The notes: generated by a model from the letters alone, not told the origin. A stretch of DNA of 64,000 nucleotides from Salmonella enterica subsp. enterica serovar Choleraesuis (GCA_022846635.1 AP025685.1:3782001-3846000), one strand, 5' to 3'; shown: positions 9,071 to 20,321, numbered from the stretch's first letter. Numbers and translations are program-made.

Positions 9071-10450
9071 TTATTGCTGAGCAGCCAGCTCCGCTTTCTT
9101 CGCCAGTGCGTCTAACAGCTTCTGGTGAATGCCGCCGAAACCGCCATTACTCATCACCAGAATGGTGTCACCCGGCTGAGCCGTTTTACTCACCATCTCG
9201 ACCAGAGTATCAACGTCCGCACTCCAGTGTGCAGGCTGGACGCAGGCGTCAGCCACTTCTGAAACCTGCCATGGAATATGCTGCGGCTGGAACAGGAATA
9301 CTTCGTCGGCACGCCCTAAGGATGGCGCAAGATCGTCTTTGCTAATGCCCATTTTCATGGTGTTAGAGCGCGGTTCCAGCACGGCGAGAATGCGTGCGGT
9401 ACCGCCCACTTTACTGCGCAGCGCGGCAAGCGTTGCCAGAATAGCGGTTGGGTGGTGGGCGAAGTCGTCATATACGGTTACGCCATTGGCTTCACCGCGC
9501 ACTTCCAGACGACGACGGGCGTTGATAAAGCTGCCCAGCGCTTCGGCCGCATCGTGCGGCAGCACGCCAACGTGGCGAGCGGCAGCAATTGCCATCAGGC
9601 CGTTGTTCATGTTGTGCTCGCCGACCAGCTGCCAGTGCACTTCGCCAACGCGTTCGCCGTCCAGCAGAACTTCCCAGCTGGAAGCATCGGCATTTAGCTT
9701 TTTCGCCTGCCAATGGCCCTGCTCACCGGTCAGCTCCTGTTCGCTCCAGCAGCCCATCGCCATAACCTGTTTCAGGTTCACGTCGCTTTCCGGCAGGATG
9801 ATGCGCCCTTTGCCCGGAACGATACGTACCAGGTGGTGGAACTGTTTTTGAATCGCTTTCAGGTCATCGAAGATATCCGCATGATCGAACTCAAGGTTGT
9901 TGAGGATCAGCGTACGCGGGCAGTAATGAACGAACTTAGAGCGCTTGTCGAAGAACGCACAGTCATATTCATCAGCTTCAATAACGAAGAACGGGCTATC
10001 GCCAAGGCGAGCGGAAACGTCGAAGTTGCCCGGAACACCGCCGATGACAAACCCTGGCTTGTAGCCGCAGGCCTCCAGGATCCAGGTTGCCATACCCGCA
10101 GTTGTGGTTTTACCGTGGGTCCCGGCAACGGCCAGCACCCAACGGTCACGCAGTACGAAGTCATGCAGCCACTGCGGGCCGGACATATAGTTAATGCCTC
10201 GCTCCAGCACCGCTTCCACGCATGGGTTGCCGCGCGTCATCGCATTACCGATGATGACAATATCCGGCTCTATATCCAGCTGAGACGGGTCGTAACCTGA
10301 AATGACCTCGATGCCCTGATCGGCCAGAAGAGTACTCATGGGCGGATAAACGTTAGCATCGCTACCGGTTACCTCATGGCCCAGTGAACGGGCCAGCATC
10401 GCCAGACCGCCCATAAATGTGCCGCAAACTCCCAGAATATGAATCCGCAT
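9071..10450 (-). CDS. mpl: UDP-N-acetylmuramate:L-alanyl-gamma-D-glutamyl-meso-diaminopimelate ligase (murein peptide ligase)
   Basis: 459 residues, as in E. coli (457). Mpl joins recycled murein tripeptide to UDP-MurNAc in the cytoplasm, returning peptidoglycan fragments to synthesis. The Mur-ligase layout is complete: Rossmann N-terminus (MRIHILGVCGTFMGGLA), ATP-binding loop GTHGKTTTAGM, central EADEYDCAFFD, and C-terminal domain with YDDFAHHPTAI. I chose the ATG at 10450, which begins the dinucleotide-fold motif, over one ten codons upstream. It is divergent from fbp. In E. coli darP follows directly; here the inserted iron-uptake and MocR genes intervene. Confidence 0.95.
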   Translation of the reverse strand: MRIHILGVCGTFMGGLAMLARSLGHEVTGSDANVYPPMSTLLADQGIEVISGYDPSQLDIEPDIVIIGNAMTRGNPCVEAVLERGINYMSGPQWLHDFVLRDRWVLAVAGTHGKTTTAGMATWILEACGYKPGFVIGGVPGNFDVSARLGDSPFFVIEADEYDCAFFDKRSKFVHYCPRTLILNNLEFDHADIFDDLKAIQKQFHHLVRIVPGKGRIILPESDVNLKQVMAMGCWSEQELTGEQGHWQAKKLNADASSWEVLLDGERVGEVHWQLVGEHNMNNGLMAIAAARHVGVLPHDAAEALGSFINARRRLEVRGEANGVTVYDDFAHHPTAILATLAALRSKVGGTARILAVLEPRSNTMKMGISKDDLAPSLGRADEVFLFQPQHIPWQVSEVADACVQPAHWSADVDTLVEMVSKTAQPGDTILVMSNGGFGGIHQKLLDALAKKAELAAQQ

Positions 10451-10478
10451 AATCACCATCCTTAAATATCCGGCGCAC

Positions 10479-10507
10479 ATTCTACCCGTATGTCAGGCGG
10501 CTGGTAA
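10479..10507 (-). promoter_or_regulatory. Candidate sigma-70 promoter for mpl
   Basis: On the minus strand TTACCA (10502-10507) is separated by 17 bp from TAGAAT (10479-10484), about 30 bp upstream of the mpl start. Spacing is ideal and the -10 matches 5 of 6. Confidence 0.5.
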
Positions 10508-10620
10508 CAGGAATTCGCTTTTTTCTGATCCCGGCTGGCGCGATTCACCTAAGCGCAGACCGTCAAAAACTTGTTACTATTAGCCGTCGTTTTATTTCAT
10601 TCCACTTCAGGGAACGCGTC

Positions 10621-11628
10621 ATGAAAACGTTAGGTGAGTTTATTGTCGAAAAGCAGCATGGTTTCTCCCAGGCCACAGGGGAGCTGACTGCTCTGCTCTC
10701 GGCAATAAAACTGGGTGCCAAGATTATCCATCGTGATATCAATAAGGCGGGGCTGGTCGATATTCTCGGTGCCAGCGGCGCTGAGAACGTACAGGGCGAG
10801 GTGCAGCAAAAACTCGACCTGTTCGCTAACGAAAAGCTGAAGGCCGCCCTCAAGGCACGCGGCATCGTCGCAGGGATTGCTTCGGAAGAAGAAGATGAGA
10901 TTGTCGTGTTTGAAGGCGCGGAACACGCCAAATACGTCGTATTGATGGACCCGCTGGACGGCTCCTCTAATATCGACGTTAACGTTTCTGTTGGCACTAT
11001 TTTCTCGATTTATCGCCGCATTACTCCAACCGGTACGCCGGTAACGCTGGAGGACTTCCTCCAGCCTGGCAACCAGCAGGTCGCGGCAGGTTATGTGGTT
11101 TACGGTTCTTCCACCATGCTGGTTTACACCACCGGCTACGGCGTGCATGCCTTCACCTATGATCCATCGCTCGGCGTATTCTGCCTGAGCCAGGAACGCA
11201 TGACCTTCCCGGAAAAAGGTAATATCTACTCCATTAACGAAGGTAACTACATCCGCTTCCCTCAGGGTGTTAAAAAGTACATTAAGTACTGCCAGGAAGC
11301 TGACAAGGCCAGCCAGCGCCCTTACACCTCACGCTATATCGGTTCTCTGGTTGCTGACTTCCACCGCAACCTGCTGAAAGGCGGGATTTATCTCTATCCA
11401 AGCACCGCCAGCCATCCTGAAGGCAAGCTGCGCCTGCTCTATGAGTGCAATCCAATGGCGTTCCTGGCCGAGCAGGCCGGTGGCAAAGCCAGCGATGGTA
11501 GCCAGCGGATCCTGGATATTATTCCCGATACTCTGCACCAGCGCCGCCCGCTTTTCGTTGGCACAACTCAGATGGTGGACGATGTAGAACGTTTCATCCG
11601 TGAGTATCCTGACGCGCCGCAAGAGTAA
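10621..11628 (+). CDS. fbp: Class I fructose-1,6-bisphosphatase
   Basis: 335 residues, similar to the E. coli enzyme (332), which hydrolyses fructose 1,6-bisphosphate to fructose 6-phosphate in gluconeogenesis and is inhibited by AMP. The metal-binding signature [20 protein letters not shown] is intact near residue 105, and the substrate-site KGGIYLYP lies near residue 255. The ATG is preceded by AGGGAA. It is divergent from mpl and convergent with ytfQ; a shared terminator lies between fbp and ytfQ. Confidence 0.97.
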   Translation: MKTLGEFIVEKQHGFSQATGELTALLSAIKLGAKIIHRDINKAGLVDILGASGAENVQGEVQQKLDLFANEKLKAALKARGIVAGIASEEEDEIVVFEGAEHAKYVVLMDPLDGSSNIDVNVSVGTIFSIYRRITPTGTPVTLEDFLQPGNQQVAAGYVVYGSSTMLVYTTGYGVHAFTYDPSLGVFCLSQERMTFPEKGNIYSINEGNYIRFPQGVKKYIKYCQEADKASQRPYTSRYIGSLVADFHRNLLKGGIYLYPSTASHPEGKLRLLYECNPMAFLAEQAGGKASDGSQRILDIIPDTLHQRRPLFVGTTQMVDDVERFIREYPDAPQE

Positions 11629-11670
11629 TGAAAACTACCGCTACGCTATTAGAGACCGTTTAAAGCGGAC

Positions 11671-11706
11671 AAAAAAAACGGTGCCAGATTAAGGCACCGT
11701 TTTTTA
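11671..11706. terminator. Bidirectional intrinsic terminator between fbp and ytfQ
   Basis: ACGGTGCC (11678-11685) pairs with GGCACCGT (11693-11700) around a 7-nt loop, with eight A on the left and a run of T on the right. It serves both convergent genes. Confidence 0.9.
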
Positions 11707-11724
11707 TCTGACGATTAAGCGGGA

Positions 11725-12687
11725 TTAGTACCCCATCTTCTGCTTCTGGTCGAGTACAGCCTGGGCGGTATTCGGCTCATGGAGCGTTGATTCAGTAATC
11801 GTTAGTTTAGGCGGACGGGCGCCGTCTTTTTTCAGTTTTTCCAAAGCATCAAACGCGGGACCTGCCATATTTGGCGTTAGCTCAACGGTGGCATTGGCTT
11901 CGCCTTTCAGCATTGCCCGGTAGATGTCCGGTACGCCATCAATCGATCCCACCAGGATCTCTTTACCAGGTTTCAGCCCAGCCTCTTTCATTGCCTGAAT
12001 AGCGCCAATTGCCATATCGTCGTTGTGAGAATAGAGCATGCACAGATCTTTAGAGCCATCGCCAGTCTTCAGGAAGTTTTCCATCACCTGCCTGCCACCT
12101 TCACGGGTAAAGTCGCTGTAATAGGTGCCAATCATCTTAATATTAGGAGCATCGCTGATGGCATCGGCAAACCCACGATGACGGTCAATCACGACGCTGG
12201 AGCCTTCTGTACCCTGAATCTCCAGAGCCAGACACTCACGGCCATTTAGCGTTTTAACCAGCCAGTCCCCCAGCATTTTGCCTTCCAGAACGTTATCGGC
12301 GGTGATAGTCGTCATATATAGCGAGCGGTCTTTAACATCGATGGATCGATCGAGCAGGAATACCGGTATCCTGGCCCGCTTAGCCTCCCTTAAAACCGGT
12401 TCCCAGCCGGTGGCTACTACCGGCGCAATAAATATGGCATCGACTCCGCGGCTAATAAATCCGCGGATAGCAGTTATCTGATTTTCCTGGCGCATATGTC
12501 CATCGGTTACCTCAAGAGCAATACCGCGTTTTTTCGCTTCACTTTTAGCAACGGAAGTTTCAGCGGCGCGCCATCCGGATTCAGACTCGATAGCAACCTG
12601 GGAGAAACCGACGGTGAGGGGGGCGGCTTGCGCCAGACTGGTTGTTGCAGCGACAATAGCTGTAGCAAGTAATACGCGCTTCCACAT
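11725..12687 (-). CDS. ytfQ: Galactofuranose-type periplasmic binding protein YtfQ, without its transporter genes
   Basis: 320 residues with a signal peptide (about residues 1-21, ending AQA) and a sugar-binding Peripla_BP_4 fold, close to E. coli YtfQ (APLTVGFSQV near the start; VDAIFIAPVVATGWEPVL; GSIDGVPDIYRAM; MAGPAFDALEKLKKDG). In E. coli YtfQ delivers galactofuranose to the YtfR ATPase and YtfT/YjfF permeases, encoded just downstream. Here the stop is followed by only about 100 bp and a terminator before fbp, so those three genes are gone. The gene itself looks intact with a strong AGGAAGGA site. It may use another sugar transporter, act as a chemoreceptor ligand-binder, or be decaying. 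Confidence 0.9.
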   Translation of the reverse strand: MWKRVLLATAIVAATTSLAQAAPLTVGFSQVAIESESGWRAAETSVAKSEAKKRGIALEVTDGHMRQENQITAIRGFISRGVDAIFIAPVVATGWEPVLREAKRARIPVFLLDRSIDVKDRSLYMTTITADNVLEGKMLGDWLVKTLNGRECLALEIQGTEGSSVVIDRHRGFADAISDAPNIKMIGTYYSDFTREGGRQVMENFLKTGDGSKDLCMLYSHNDDMAIGAIQAMKEAGLKPGKEILVGSIDGVPDIYRAMLKGEANATVELTPNMAGPAFDALEKLKKDGARPPKLTITESTLHEPNTAQAVLDQKQKMGY

Positions 12688-13543
12688 AAATCCTTCCTCT
12701 CATGGTCTTAATTAATTCCTACCGCGAAAAGGAAGTGAATACGGGCAGTAACAGAATTGGGCGACAAGCAAATCACCATTATTGTTTTAAGCCCAGAGAT
12801 TCATCACCCACAGGATTTGTTGAGCAGCTATCCTTGCCGCGATACCAGTCCTACGTTTCTACCTATGTGTAGCGCCAACCTCAAGCCAGCACAGGCCAAA
12901 CCGCAATTAACTTTTATCGCATGCTTTTTGAGCGGGAAGCGTCTGTTTTTGCCCTCTACAGAAGAGCCGTTCCAGACGGAAAAAAGAGTGATATTAGGAA
13001 TATATATAAACGTATTTGGCGCTTTTAAGTTCTGACATCAAAGCCCTGAAGGACAATAACGCGCAAACGCCCGTAATAACCGGTTGGTGGGTAAAACGAC
13101 AAGCATTGAGCGAATGCTCATAATTACTTTTGCCATCTGAGAGTTAACTAATCACATTAACCGTGATAGTCACATACCGAAATTAAATGAAAGCGCTTCG
13201 CCCCTGGAAAAACGGTTTTAGACCGATATTCAAAAAACTTCAGCGATGCCTGAAAAAAGCGGCGATATTTCTAATTAATTTTCCCGCATATCCGCAAAAA
13301 TTACCGCACTAAATATACCCATGACGCAAATAACAACATCGCCTGAGACCAACAAATACGCCAATATAACCATGCGGTGAGAATGGCTTTATCTTCTGAC
13401 TCAGAGAACCTCTTTCACCGCGGGAAAAGCACCTAAGAGCGCAAGCCCCGCGCGGCTAGCGGCCCAAAAACAATCCACGACTTTCTGTTTCAGTTAGCTA
13501 TAATACCGGGCACTTGTTTGCCATCCAGTTAAAGGAAACAGCC
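12688..13543. other. Long intergenic region between ytfQ and ppa, no gene seen
   Basis: About 850 bp upstream of both divergent genes. The open frame at 12757-13035 has no ribosome-binding site and no recognisable sequence. A short palindrome AAGCGCTT (13191-13198) has the core of LacI-family operators, and GTGA-TAG-TCAC lies at about 13163-13173. The ppa promoter is at the right edge. The rest shows nothing I can assign; it could be remnant DNA. Confidence 0.5.
13499..13504 (+). promoter_or_regulatory. ppa promoter -10 element
   Basis: A perfect TATAAT lies 40 bp upstream of the ppa start codon. The -35 region is weak (no good TTGACA match at 16-18 bp). Confidence 0.6.
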
Positions 13544-14071
13544 ATGAGCTTACTCAACGTCCCTGCCGGCAAAGATCTGCCGGAAGACATCTACGTTGTT
13601 ATCGAGATCCCAGCAAACGCGGATCCTATCAAATACGAAGTTGATAAAGAGAGCGGCGCGCTGTTCGTTGACCGTTTCATGTCAACTGCGATGTTCTATC
13701 CATGCAACTACGGCTACATCAACCACACTCTGTCTCTGGACGGCGACCCGGTTGACGTACTGGTCCCAACTCCATACCCACTGCAGCCAGGTTCCGTGAT
13801 TCGCTGCCGTCCGGTTGGCGTGCTGAAAATGACCGACGAGTCTGGCGAAGACGCTAAACTGGTTGCGGTACCGCACACCAAACTGAGCAAAGAGTACGAT
13901 CACATTAAAGATGTGAACGACCTACCAGAACTGCTGAAAGCGCAGATCACTCACTTCTTCGAGCACTACAAAGACCTCGAAGCAGGCAAATGGGTTAAAG
14001 TTGACGGCTGGGACAACGCTGAAGCGGCTAAAGCTGAAATCGTTGCTTCTTTCGAGCGCGCTAAAAAATAA
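13544..14071 (+). CDS. ppa: Inorganic pyrophosphatase, family I
   Basis: 175 residues, as in E. coli (176). It hydrolyses pyrophosphate to phosphate in the cytoplasm, pulling biosynthetic reactions forward, and is essential. The active-site signature DGDPVDVLV is intact near residue 66, with the substrate/metal motif [15 protein letters not shown] at residues 20-35. The ATG at 13544 has AAAGGA eight bases upstream and begins the conserved [19 protein letters not shown]. Codon use is strongly biased, as expected for a highly expressed gene. A terminator follows. Confidence 0.97.
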   Translation: MSLLNVPAGKDLPEDIYVVIEIPANADPIKYEVDKESGALFVDRFMSTAMFYPCNYGYINHTLSLDGDPVDVLVPTPYPLQPGSVIRCRPVGVLKMTDESGEDAKLVAVPHTKLSKEYDHIKDVNDLPELLKAQITHFFEHYKDLEAGKWVKVDGWDNAEAAKAEIVASFERAKK

Positions 14072-14109
14072 GCCCCGGTGGCCTCTGGCCGCATTCGGTG
14101 TTGCTTGAT

Positions 14110-14137
14110 AAAACCACTCTCAGGAGTGGTTTTTTTA
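14110..14137 (+). terminator. Intrinsic terminator downstream of ppa
   Basis: ACCACTC (14113-14119) pairs with GAGTGGT (14124-14130) around a 4-nt loop, followed by seven T. Confidence 0.88.
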
Positions 14138-14204
14138 TGGCCGTAGCCCAGGATGCGCTGAAGCAAATAAAGTCCGGGTCGCCTCCCACTCGGCAGCAGC
14201 CCAT

Positions 14205-14234
14205 GAAAAAAGCCACTCTTACGAGTGGCTTTTC
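14205..14234 (-). terminator. Intrinsic terminator downstream of ytfP/tamAB
   Basis: GCCACTC (14212-14218) pairs with GAGTGGC (14223-14229); on the minus strand the stem is followed by six T. The stem sequence resembles that of the ppa terminator. Confidence 0.85.
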
Positions 14235-14250
14235 AGGTAGGTACAGATTG

Positions 14251-14586
14251 TTAGCGCTCGGTCCAGTTCCCGCTGGTTATCATCGTTCTTCCAGCGACCG
14301 ACCTTTGGTATACGTACATCCAGGCACTCCCGTAAGGAGTCTGAATTAAGTGCCTGGAATATTCTCCACCCTTGGTGCGTAACGCATCAAGCTCAGTCAG
14401 GGTACTGGCATCGATGCGATAAACCTCGCCATACACGCTGCCTGGGCCCGGCACTGCCCCGGGGTAGTGCCCCAGGTCATAGAGCTGGTAATCGTCAATG
14501 CTAAATGCCCCCAATAGCTGGGCGTTAGTCATCCAGTGACTATTACCTTGCTCGCGCCGTAAACTGCCGTAAACGAATATTCGCAT
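14251..14586 (-). CDS. ytfP: Gamma-glutamylcyclotransferase-like protein YtfP
   Basis: 111 residues, close to E. coli YtfP (113). The N-terminal MRIFVYGSLRR carries the YGSLR motif that defines the gamma-glutamylcyclotransferase-like fold, and the acidic residue in the ELDALRTKGGEY segment is the usual catalytic position of the family. The actual substrate of YtfP is unknown. The start lies 2 bp after the tamB stop codon, so it is probably translated from the tamA-tamB-ytfP mRNA, as in E. coli. Confidence 0.93.
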   Translation of the reverse strand: MRIFVYGSLRREQGNSHWMTNAQLLGAFSIDDYQLYDLGHYPGAVPGPGSVYGEVYRIDASTLTELDALRTKGGEYSRHLIQTPYGSAWMYVYQRSVAGRTMITSGNWTER

Positions 14587-14588
14587 TG

Positions 14589-17500
14589 CTAAAACTCAAA
14601 CTGATAGAGCAGATCAAGCGCCTGGTCCAGACCAGACACCGCTTCCAAATAGAGTTTGGGCATCAGGCGATAACGCAATGTAAGCGTCGCCAGTGAGTCA
14701 AAAATCCCCACTCCGTATTTTACTTGCAGACCCGGCAGTACATAGCCGCTGACCACCACTTGCGAGGAGTCACCGACCCCCTGGGTGTCTAACGCCAGAT
14801 TGCTTACGCCGAATGTCTCGCCGATTTTACCCACAACCTGACCACTTTGTGCAACCCCCATACCAATAAGCATAGAAGTCATTGCGGCACTATCGCTATC
14901 TCCGCTGTTTAAACCCTGGCCCCGCAACAGGTAAGAAAGCGCTTCCTGCTGCGACATTGCCGGGTCGGAGAACACTTCAACTTTCGGCTCATCGGCAGAG
15001 CCCGTTACCCGCACACCGGCCGTTACATTATCTTCCGTGGCCTCCGGGTTACGAATCGCCTCGATATTGAGCAGCGGCTGGTCCGGTGGGCCTGAGAATA
15101 GCAGCTCGCCCTTACGCACCACCAGATCCTGACCGTAAGCGTGGAAGCGCCCTTGCGGGATATTAATCTGGCCATTAAGGCCCAGACCGTGTTTATCCTG
15201 CGCCACGTTGAGGTCACCGTTCAAGCGAGCTTTCAGACCGAAAGCATCAATCCGCACGTTATCACCAACATGAATAACCAGGTTGCTGTTGATTGGTATA
15301 CCGGCACTCTGTTTTTCTACCGGTTGCAGATTTTTATCAAGCATCACTTCATCGCTGGATACCCCAACCGCACTTTCCGGCAGGTCTTTCACCAGAATAC
15401 GCGCCCATGGAATATCGACCCGACCGTTGAGGACAAATGCACTCGGCGACGCTTCAAACACCACATCCGGCGAAACATCGAGGCGAACCATCGGTGGTAC
15501 GGTGATTCGCACCTTGTTGCCGGTAGCCGCAATTTTCGCCCGCCAGTTATCAAGCTGGCTCCAGTCGGCATCTCCGCTGAGACTAATCTGCCCCTGTTTA
15601 GTGCGCACCTCGCCTTGCATGCGCGAACTCATTCCGTTGAACGCTACGTTCAGTTCGCTAGGCTGCATATCAAACGGCATAAAGTTGGCATCAACATCCA
15701 GCCCGCTCAGCTTAAGCTGACCAAACAGCTGTGGACGTTCGGCGTTGCCCGCCAGCCGTAGATTCGCGTTAAGCATCCCGGCCGCTTTCTCCCCGCGCGA
15801 GAAAATGGCATTCGCCATCGCCAGCGAGAAGTTGCGGATATTAACGTCGCCAGACAGACCACGAGCACCCATCGGATCGGAAACCTGCACCTGACCGGCG
15901 AATTCACCGTTATCCACCAGGCGCATCATCCAGCCCGCTTTGGCCTGGTTATGTTGCAGCTCGGCATCCAGTTTCAGCGTGCTGAAGGCCACAGGCAGCG
16001 CGCTGCCGTTAACATTCTGCACCACTTTCACGCCGCGTCCGTCGAGGGTGACTTTGCCCTGCGGAAGACCCGGTTTAGTGGTATCCCAGCTAACGTCGGC
16101 ATTACCGCTAAATACCCCGCTGGCCTGAGTTTCCGGCGGCAGGAAGGGTTTTAACATTGCAAGATCGAAGCGGTTGAGATTGATTTTGCCGTGACCGGTT
16201 GCCCCGGCGTCGATAGCCTGCGGCACGCACAGCTCAGCATTCGGGTTCGTCCAGCAGTGCGGCCCGATGGTGATACGCTGCTCAGTCGCCCGGTAATCGA
16301 GCGCAATCGAACGGCTAAGGCTGAGCGGACCTACCGGCGTAGTAAAGCGAGTATTGCTCAGTTCACCTTTCCAGCGCTCTTGCTTGCGGTCAAAACTCCC
16401 GGCCAGCTGAAGCTGTCCGGCAACCGGTTCACCATCAATGCGTAGCGTCAGATGATGTGCCTTTTCATTACCTTCGGCATCCATCGCGACTTTACGAATA
16501 TCCAGCCCCGGCTGACTAATGCGGTCTACGTTGAGATTCAGGTTACCGGAAATCTGATCGCTGGAAGTGACCTTACCTTTCAGCAGCACCTGAGCCACCC
16601 GCAGATCCTGCCAGCGGAGACCGTTGGCAGTAACATCAGCCAGCAGCTGCGGCGCTTTCACATCACCACGCACCTGAATAATGCCTTTCGCGGTACCGCC
16701 AAGCCCCGGCAACGCGTTATCAAGATTAGGCGCATCGATGTTGGCGTCCAGGTTGAGAGTCTTCACCCCCAACTCGCCTTTGATATCGGCTTTATTGCGA
16801 CCCAGCGCCACGTGTAGCCCTGGAATATTCCACTGCATGTAGCTGTTGCCTTTCAGGCTACCGTCTACTTTCACCGCATTTTGTTTCACATTGCCGTCGA
16901 GCTTAATTTGCGGGACTTCCAGCTGCCAGCTGCCACCATACAGGCTGCCGCGCAGGCTGACGTTACCATCCAGCTTCGCCGGCCAGTCTGGATACTGGCG
17001 CGCGGTGTTAATACCATTAAGCGCCAGCTCGCCGCGCCAGCTAATGGCTTTCTGCCAGTCCAGCAACGCTTTGAGGTCGACGGTCCCTTGCAGTGCGGCA
17101 ACGCTCAGCTTGTCGAGGTTAACCCCCTGCTCCGTGCCTTTAGCATCCAGCGTGATAGTGGCCGGAGGAACGCCTTCTCCCTTAACCGCCGTGCGCATGG
17201 ACAGCGCGTAGTCGGTCATTTTGCCGGTCATTTTCAGCTTCAGATCATCCATCTGATACTGCGCAGCGCCGGTAAGCGGCCAGGCCAGACGAGGGCTGGT
17301 GACTTCCAGGTTTAACGGCAAACCGGCTTCCGCCAGCCGGGTTTGCGCCCGGACATTAACATCGGCCGGGCCGGACAGATTCACCCCCAACTCCAGCTGC
17401 TCGCGCAGCGCGCCGCCCAGCTTGATTTTGATTTTCTCGCCCTTCAGCGGCTCGACATTGAGCGTACCGTTTAGCGTGAGATCTACCGGCCAGTTATTCT

Positions 17501-18371
17501 GCAACTGAGCGCTACCGGTGGCATTGAGCGTGCCCTGGTTCGAATCAATATCCAGAGTATCGATCCGAGTCTGCCCTTCAGTGCTGCTGACTTTAAGCTT
17601 CATTTTGCTGACCAGCACATCGGTATCGCCGGTCAGGCGTAAAGAGCTGGCCTGGAAATCCTGAATATTAAGATTGAGCGGCAGATGGACATCCGTCATT
17701 TCTGGCAGCACCGGTTTCGAGAACAGCTCCTTAAGGGTCTCACCCAGCGGCGGCTCGTCGGCTTTTGGCTTCTCAATCTTCGGCTCGACGACCTGCTCTT
17801 TCGCCACTTCAGCCGCCTTCGGCAGGGCGATTAGCAGGCCATTTAACCGGGTTGGCGTCACCGTCAGGTCGCGCTGCTGCCAGGTCACGCCAGAGGTAAA
17901 GTCCAGCAGAGAAATCCGGGTATCGTCAATTTTGATACTGATATTGTTTAACGCCACTCGCGACAGCGTTATCGGATACGGCGTGCTGAGATCCAACGGA
18001 GTATCATCCTCTTCCGCCGGAGCAGCGGCCGAAGGTGGCATCTTCTTGCTGTCGATAACCACATTCACGTCGCTCAACGCCAGGTCGTTTACGCACAGGC
18101 TGCTATCGCGCAGGCAGGCCAGCTTCACCGCCAAATGCAGACGCCCGGCCTGCACATTGACGCCAGGCTGGGCGTAACTCACATTGCTCAGCGTAAGATC
18201 GCGCCAGCCACCGGTTACCTGACCGATTGATAAACCAGGCACCCAACGGTTTGCAGCGTTAAACAGCAGATGCAGGCCGCTGGTGGTGCCAATCAAAAAG
18301 CCCAAACCGCCGATGACGACCAGAATCACCACCAGCACGGAAATCAGAATAATTTTAGTTAAACGACTCAT
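14589..18371 (-). CDS. tamB: Translocation and assembly module subunit TamB (AsmA-like lipid-bridge protein)
   Basis: 1260 residues, one more than E. coli TamB. An N-terminal signal anchor (about residues 7-27) is followed by a long beta-taco repeat region of alternating hydrophobic strands and the C-terminal DUF490 domain ending in Phe. TamB spans the periplasm, bound to TamA in the outer membrane. It assists insertion of some outer-membrane proteins and, with YhdP and YdbH, moves phospholipid to the outer membrane. Start and tamA stop overlap as ATGA, so translation is coupled. No frameshift or truncation is seen. Confidence 0.96.
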   Translation of the reverse strand: MSRLTKIILISVLVVILVVIGGLGFLIGTTSGLHLLFNAANRWVPGLSIGQVTGGWRDLTLSNVSYAQPGVNVQAGRLHLAVKLACLRDSSLCVNDLALSDVNVVIDSKKMPPSAAAPAEEDDTPLDLSTPYPITLSRVALNNISIKIDDTRISLLDFTSGVTWQQRDLTVTPTRLNGLLIALPKAAEVAKEQVVEPKIEKPKADEPPLGETLKELFSKPVLPEMTDVHLPLNLNIQDFQASSLRLTGDTDVLVSKMKLKVSSTEGQTRIDTLDIDSNQGTLNATGSAQLQNNWPVDLTLNGTLNVEPLKGEKIKIKLGGALREQLELGVNLSGPADVNVRAQTRLAEAGLPLNLEVTSPRLAWPLTGAAQYQMDDLKLKMTGKMTDYALSMRTAVKGEGVPPATITLDAKGTEQGVNLDKLSVAALQGTVDLKALLDWQKAISWRGELALNGINTARQYPDWPAKLDGNVSLRGSLYGGSWQLEVPQIKLDGNVKQNAVKVDGSLKGNSYMQWNIPGLHVALGRNKADIKGELGVKTLNLDANIDAPNLDNALPGLGGTAKGIIQVRGDVKAPQLLADVTANGLRWQDLRVAQVLLKGKVTSSDQISGNLNLNVDRISQPGLDIRKVAMDAEGNEKAHHLTLRIDGEPVAGQLQLAGSFDRKQERWKGELSNTRFTTPVGPLSLSRSIALDYRATEQRITIGPHCWTNPNAELCVPQAIDAGATGHGKINLNRFDLAMLKPFLPPETQASGVFSGNADVSWDTTKPGLPQGKVTLDGRGVKVVQNVNGSALPVAFSTLKLDAELQHNQAKAGWMMRLVDNGEFAGQVQVSDPMGARGLSGDVNIRNFSLAMANAIFSRGEKAAGMLNANLRLAGNAERPQLFGQLKLSGLDVDANFMPFDMQPSELNVAFNGMSSRMQGEVRTKQGQISLSGDADWSQLDNWRAKIAATGNKVRITVPPMVRLDVSPDVVFEASPSAFVLNGRVDIPWARILVKDLPESAVGVSSDEVMLDKNLQPVEKQSAGIPINSNLVIHVGDNVRIDAFGLKARLNGDLNVAQDKHGLGLNGQINIPQGRFHAYGQDLVVRKGELLFSGPPDQPLLNIEAIRNPEATEDNVTAGVRVTGSADEPKVEVFSDPAMSQQEALSYLLRGQGLNSGDSDSAAMTSMLIGMGVAQSGQVVGKIGETFGVSNLALDTQGVGDSSQVVVSGYVLPGLQVKYGVGIFDSLATLTLRYRLMPKLYLEAVSGLDQALDLLYQFEF

Positions 18372-20104
18372 AATTCTGGCCCCAGTCCGATGTAGAACTG
18401 CACGCCGTGTTCATCCTTATCGTCCACCGGTGCTGCAATATCAAATTTGATTGGGCCAACCGGCGACTGCCAGCGAACGCCCACCCCGGCACCGGTTTTA
18501 ACGTTACTGCGTTTGATATCATTCACCGCTTCGCCGCTATCGACAAAAGTGGCGCCCCACCATTTGCCCGTCACGTTGTATTGGTACTCCAGCGAGCCGG
18601 TCGCCATTTTGGAAGCACCAGTCAGCTTACCTTCGCTGTCTTCCGGGGAGATGGATTTGTATTTATAGCCACGAATGCTACGGTCGCCCCCGGCGAAGAA
18701 GCGCAGGTCAGGCGGGACTTTTTCGAAGTCGCTGGTCTCAATCCAGCCAACGTTGCCGCGCACGACGAAACGATGACGCTGGGCCAGAGTCCGGATCCAG
18801 ACGTTTTGTGCCTGCATAACGGCGAAGTTAACGTCTGAGCCCCAGGTCGTGTTCGATACATCGACCGAATAGCGCTGAGAGTCACCCCAGGTTGGCATCA
18901 GACCGCCGCGCGAACGGGTGCGGCTGACGCTAACGCCTGGATAGAGCAGCATGGTGGTGTTGGACACCTCACCCTGGGTAAAGTGGTCAAGGCTCCAGCG
19001 CAGGTTAAGCGCACGCTGCCAGCCGCTGGAACTATCCCAGTTACGCGACACCGCAAGCGTGGTGGTATCGGCTTCGGTATCGTTAAGGTCGGTACGTTTA
19101 AACCCGCCCTGAACCGTGTAGTACTGCTCGATTGGGTTTTTAAGTAGCGGAATTTTGTAGCTAAAATCAAGCTGCTGCTCGGGAGAAGAGAGGCTGAGGC
19201 TACTGGTCAGGCTATGGCCGTAGCTGTTAATCCACGGTTTTTTCCAGGTCGCTTTCAGACGCGGCCCGACGTCAGTTGAGTAACCAGCCCCGGTTTCGAT
19301 TGTATTTTTAGCCTTAGGCGTGACATACCCTTCAAGCGGCAAAACTTTGGTTTCACGCGCGCCTTTAAATTTCGGCGCCACGACGACCGATTTAAACCAG
19401 CCGGTCTCAGACAGACGGCGGTTTAGCTCCCCAAGCTGGCTGGATGTGTAGTAATCCCCTTTCTTCCAGGGGATTAGGCTTTGCAGATAGCGGTCCTGAA
19501 TTTGCGAACCTTCAAAGGTCACGCCGCCAAAGCGATAACGCTCACCGCTGTCATAATCGATATCCCAGAATGCCTGATGGCGGTCGAGCGATATGCCAAG
19601 CTGGCTTTTTTTAAATTCGCCGTCGAAATAGCCTTTGCGCAGGGAGACGCTGGTCAGGCTCTTTTTAAAGCCATCGTAGTCAGAGTGATTCAGCACCGTA
19701 CCAATCTTGGGACGCCCCGGTAACAGTGCCAGGAAGGCCTTATCGTCGCGGGCTCCGCCGCGTAGAATGACATCGGTACCGCCAATTTTGACCGGCACCC
19801 CGGCGTTTACGTTGGCCACCAGCACCTGGCGGCCACCGTTGGCCGGAGGTGGCTTCAGATCGAAGTTGATGGTTGGCTCATAATAGCCGAGCGCCTTTAG
19901 CCCCTCGCGAATGGCGTCATCAACCCGCGCCTGGAAACGACGATCGGGGGTAACTTCATCACTTTCTATCGTAGAGAGCTGTGCACGTACGTTTTTCTCC
20001 AGCTCACCGTCTAACCCTTGTAGCTTTAATCGAACGCTGGCGGCCTCAGCATTTCCCACAGCCAGCCCGAGCCCGGCCAGGCATATAATACAAATTCTTC
20101 GCAC
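18368..20104 (-). CDS. tamA: Autotransporter assembly factor TamA (Omp85 family)
   Basis: 578 residues (E. coli 577). A signal peptide (about residues 1-22) precedes three POTRA domains and a 16-strand Omp85 barrel. The barrel holds the conserved [14 protein letters not shown] motif and ends [12 protein letters not shown]. It acts in the outer membrane with TamB. I chose the GTG at 20104: GGGAGAG lies just upstream, and a TTG four codons earlier overlaps that site, so it would lack one. The reading frame is complete and overlaps tamB by 4 bp. It is divergent from msrA, as in E. coli. Confidence 0.95.
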   Translation of the reverse strand: MRRICIICLAGLGLAVGNAEAASVRLKLQGLDGELEKNVRAQLSTIESDEVTPDRRFQARVDDAIREGLKALGYYEPTINFDLKPPPANGGRQVLVANVNAGVPVKIGGTDVILRGGARDDKAFLALLPGRPKIGTVLNHSDYDGFKKSLTSVSLRKGYFDGEFKKSQLGISLDRHQAFWDIDYDSGERYRFGGVTFEGSQIQDRYLQSLIPWKKGDYYTSSQLGELNRRLSETGWFKSVVVAPKFKGARETKVLPLEGYVTPKAKNTIETGAGYSTDVGPRLKATWKKPWINSYGHSLTSSLSLSSPEQQLDFSYKIPLLKNPIEQYYTVQGGFKRTDLNDTEADTTTLAVSRNWDSSSGWQRALNLRWSLDHFTQGEVSNTTMLLYPGVSVSRTRSRGGLMPTWGDSQRYSVDVSNTTWGSDVNFAVMQAQNVWIRTLAQRHRFVVRGNVGWIETSDFEKVPPDLRFFAGGDRSIRGYKYKSISPEDSEGKLTGASKMATGSLEYQYNVTGKWWGATFVDSGEAVNDIKRSNVKTGAGVGVRWQSPVGPIKFDIAAPVDDKDEHGVQFYIGLGPEL

Positions 20105-20321
20105 GTTCTCTCCCAAAACCTGGAGTCTGATGCCAAATTGGGCAAATCCATGCTCACATTAACAACCACAAGGAATGCGTGGTTGAAAAAAAGACAATCT
20201 GACAAATATTCTTATGTTTAAATCTAGTCGTATTTTGCGTGATTATTGTCTGCATTTATACCGCTAGAGGCAATCCGCATACGGTTGTGGGTAATTTAAG
20301 AATAAATTAAGAGGTTTCGCC

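Noticed and set aside
12757-13035. 92-residue plus-strand frame between ytfQ and ppa
   Set aside because: No ribosome-binding site, no recognisable domain and unlike codon use.
13157-13180. CRP site upstream of ytfQ/ppa
   Set aside because: Half-sites GTGA and TCACA are present but spaced by 3 bp, not the 6 bp CRP needs.
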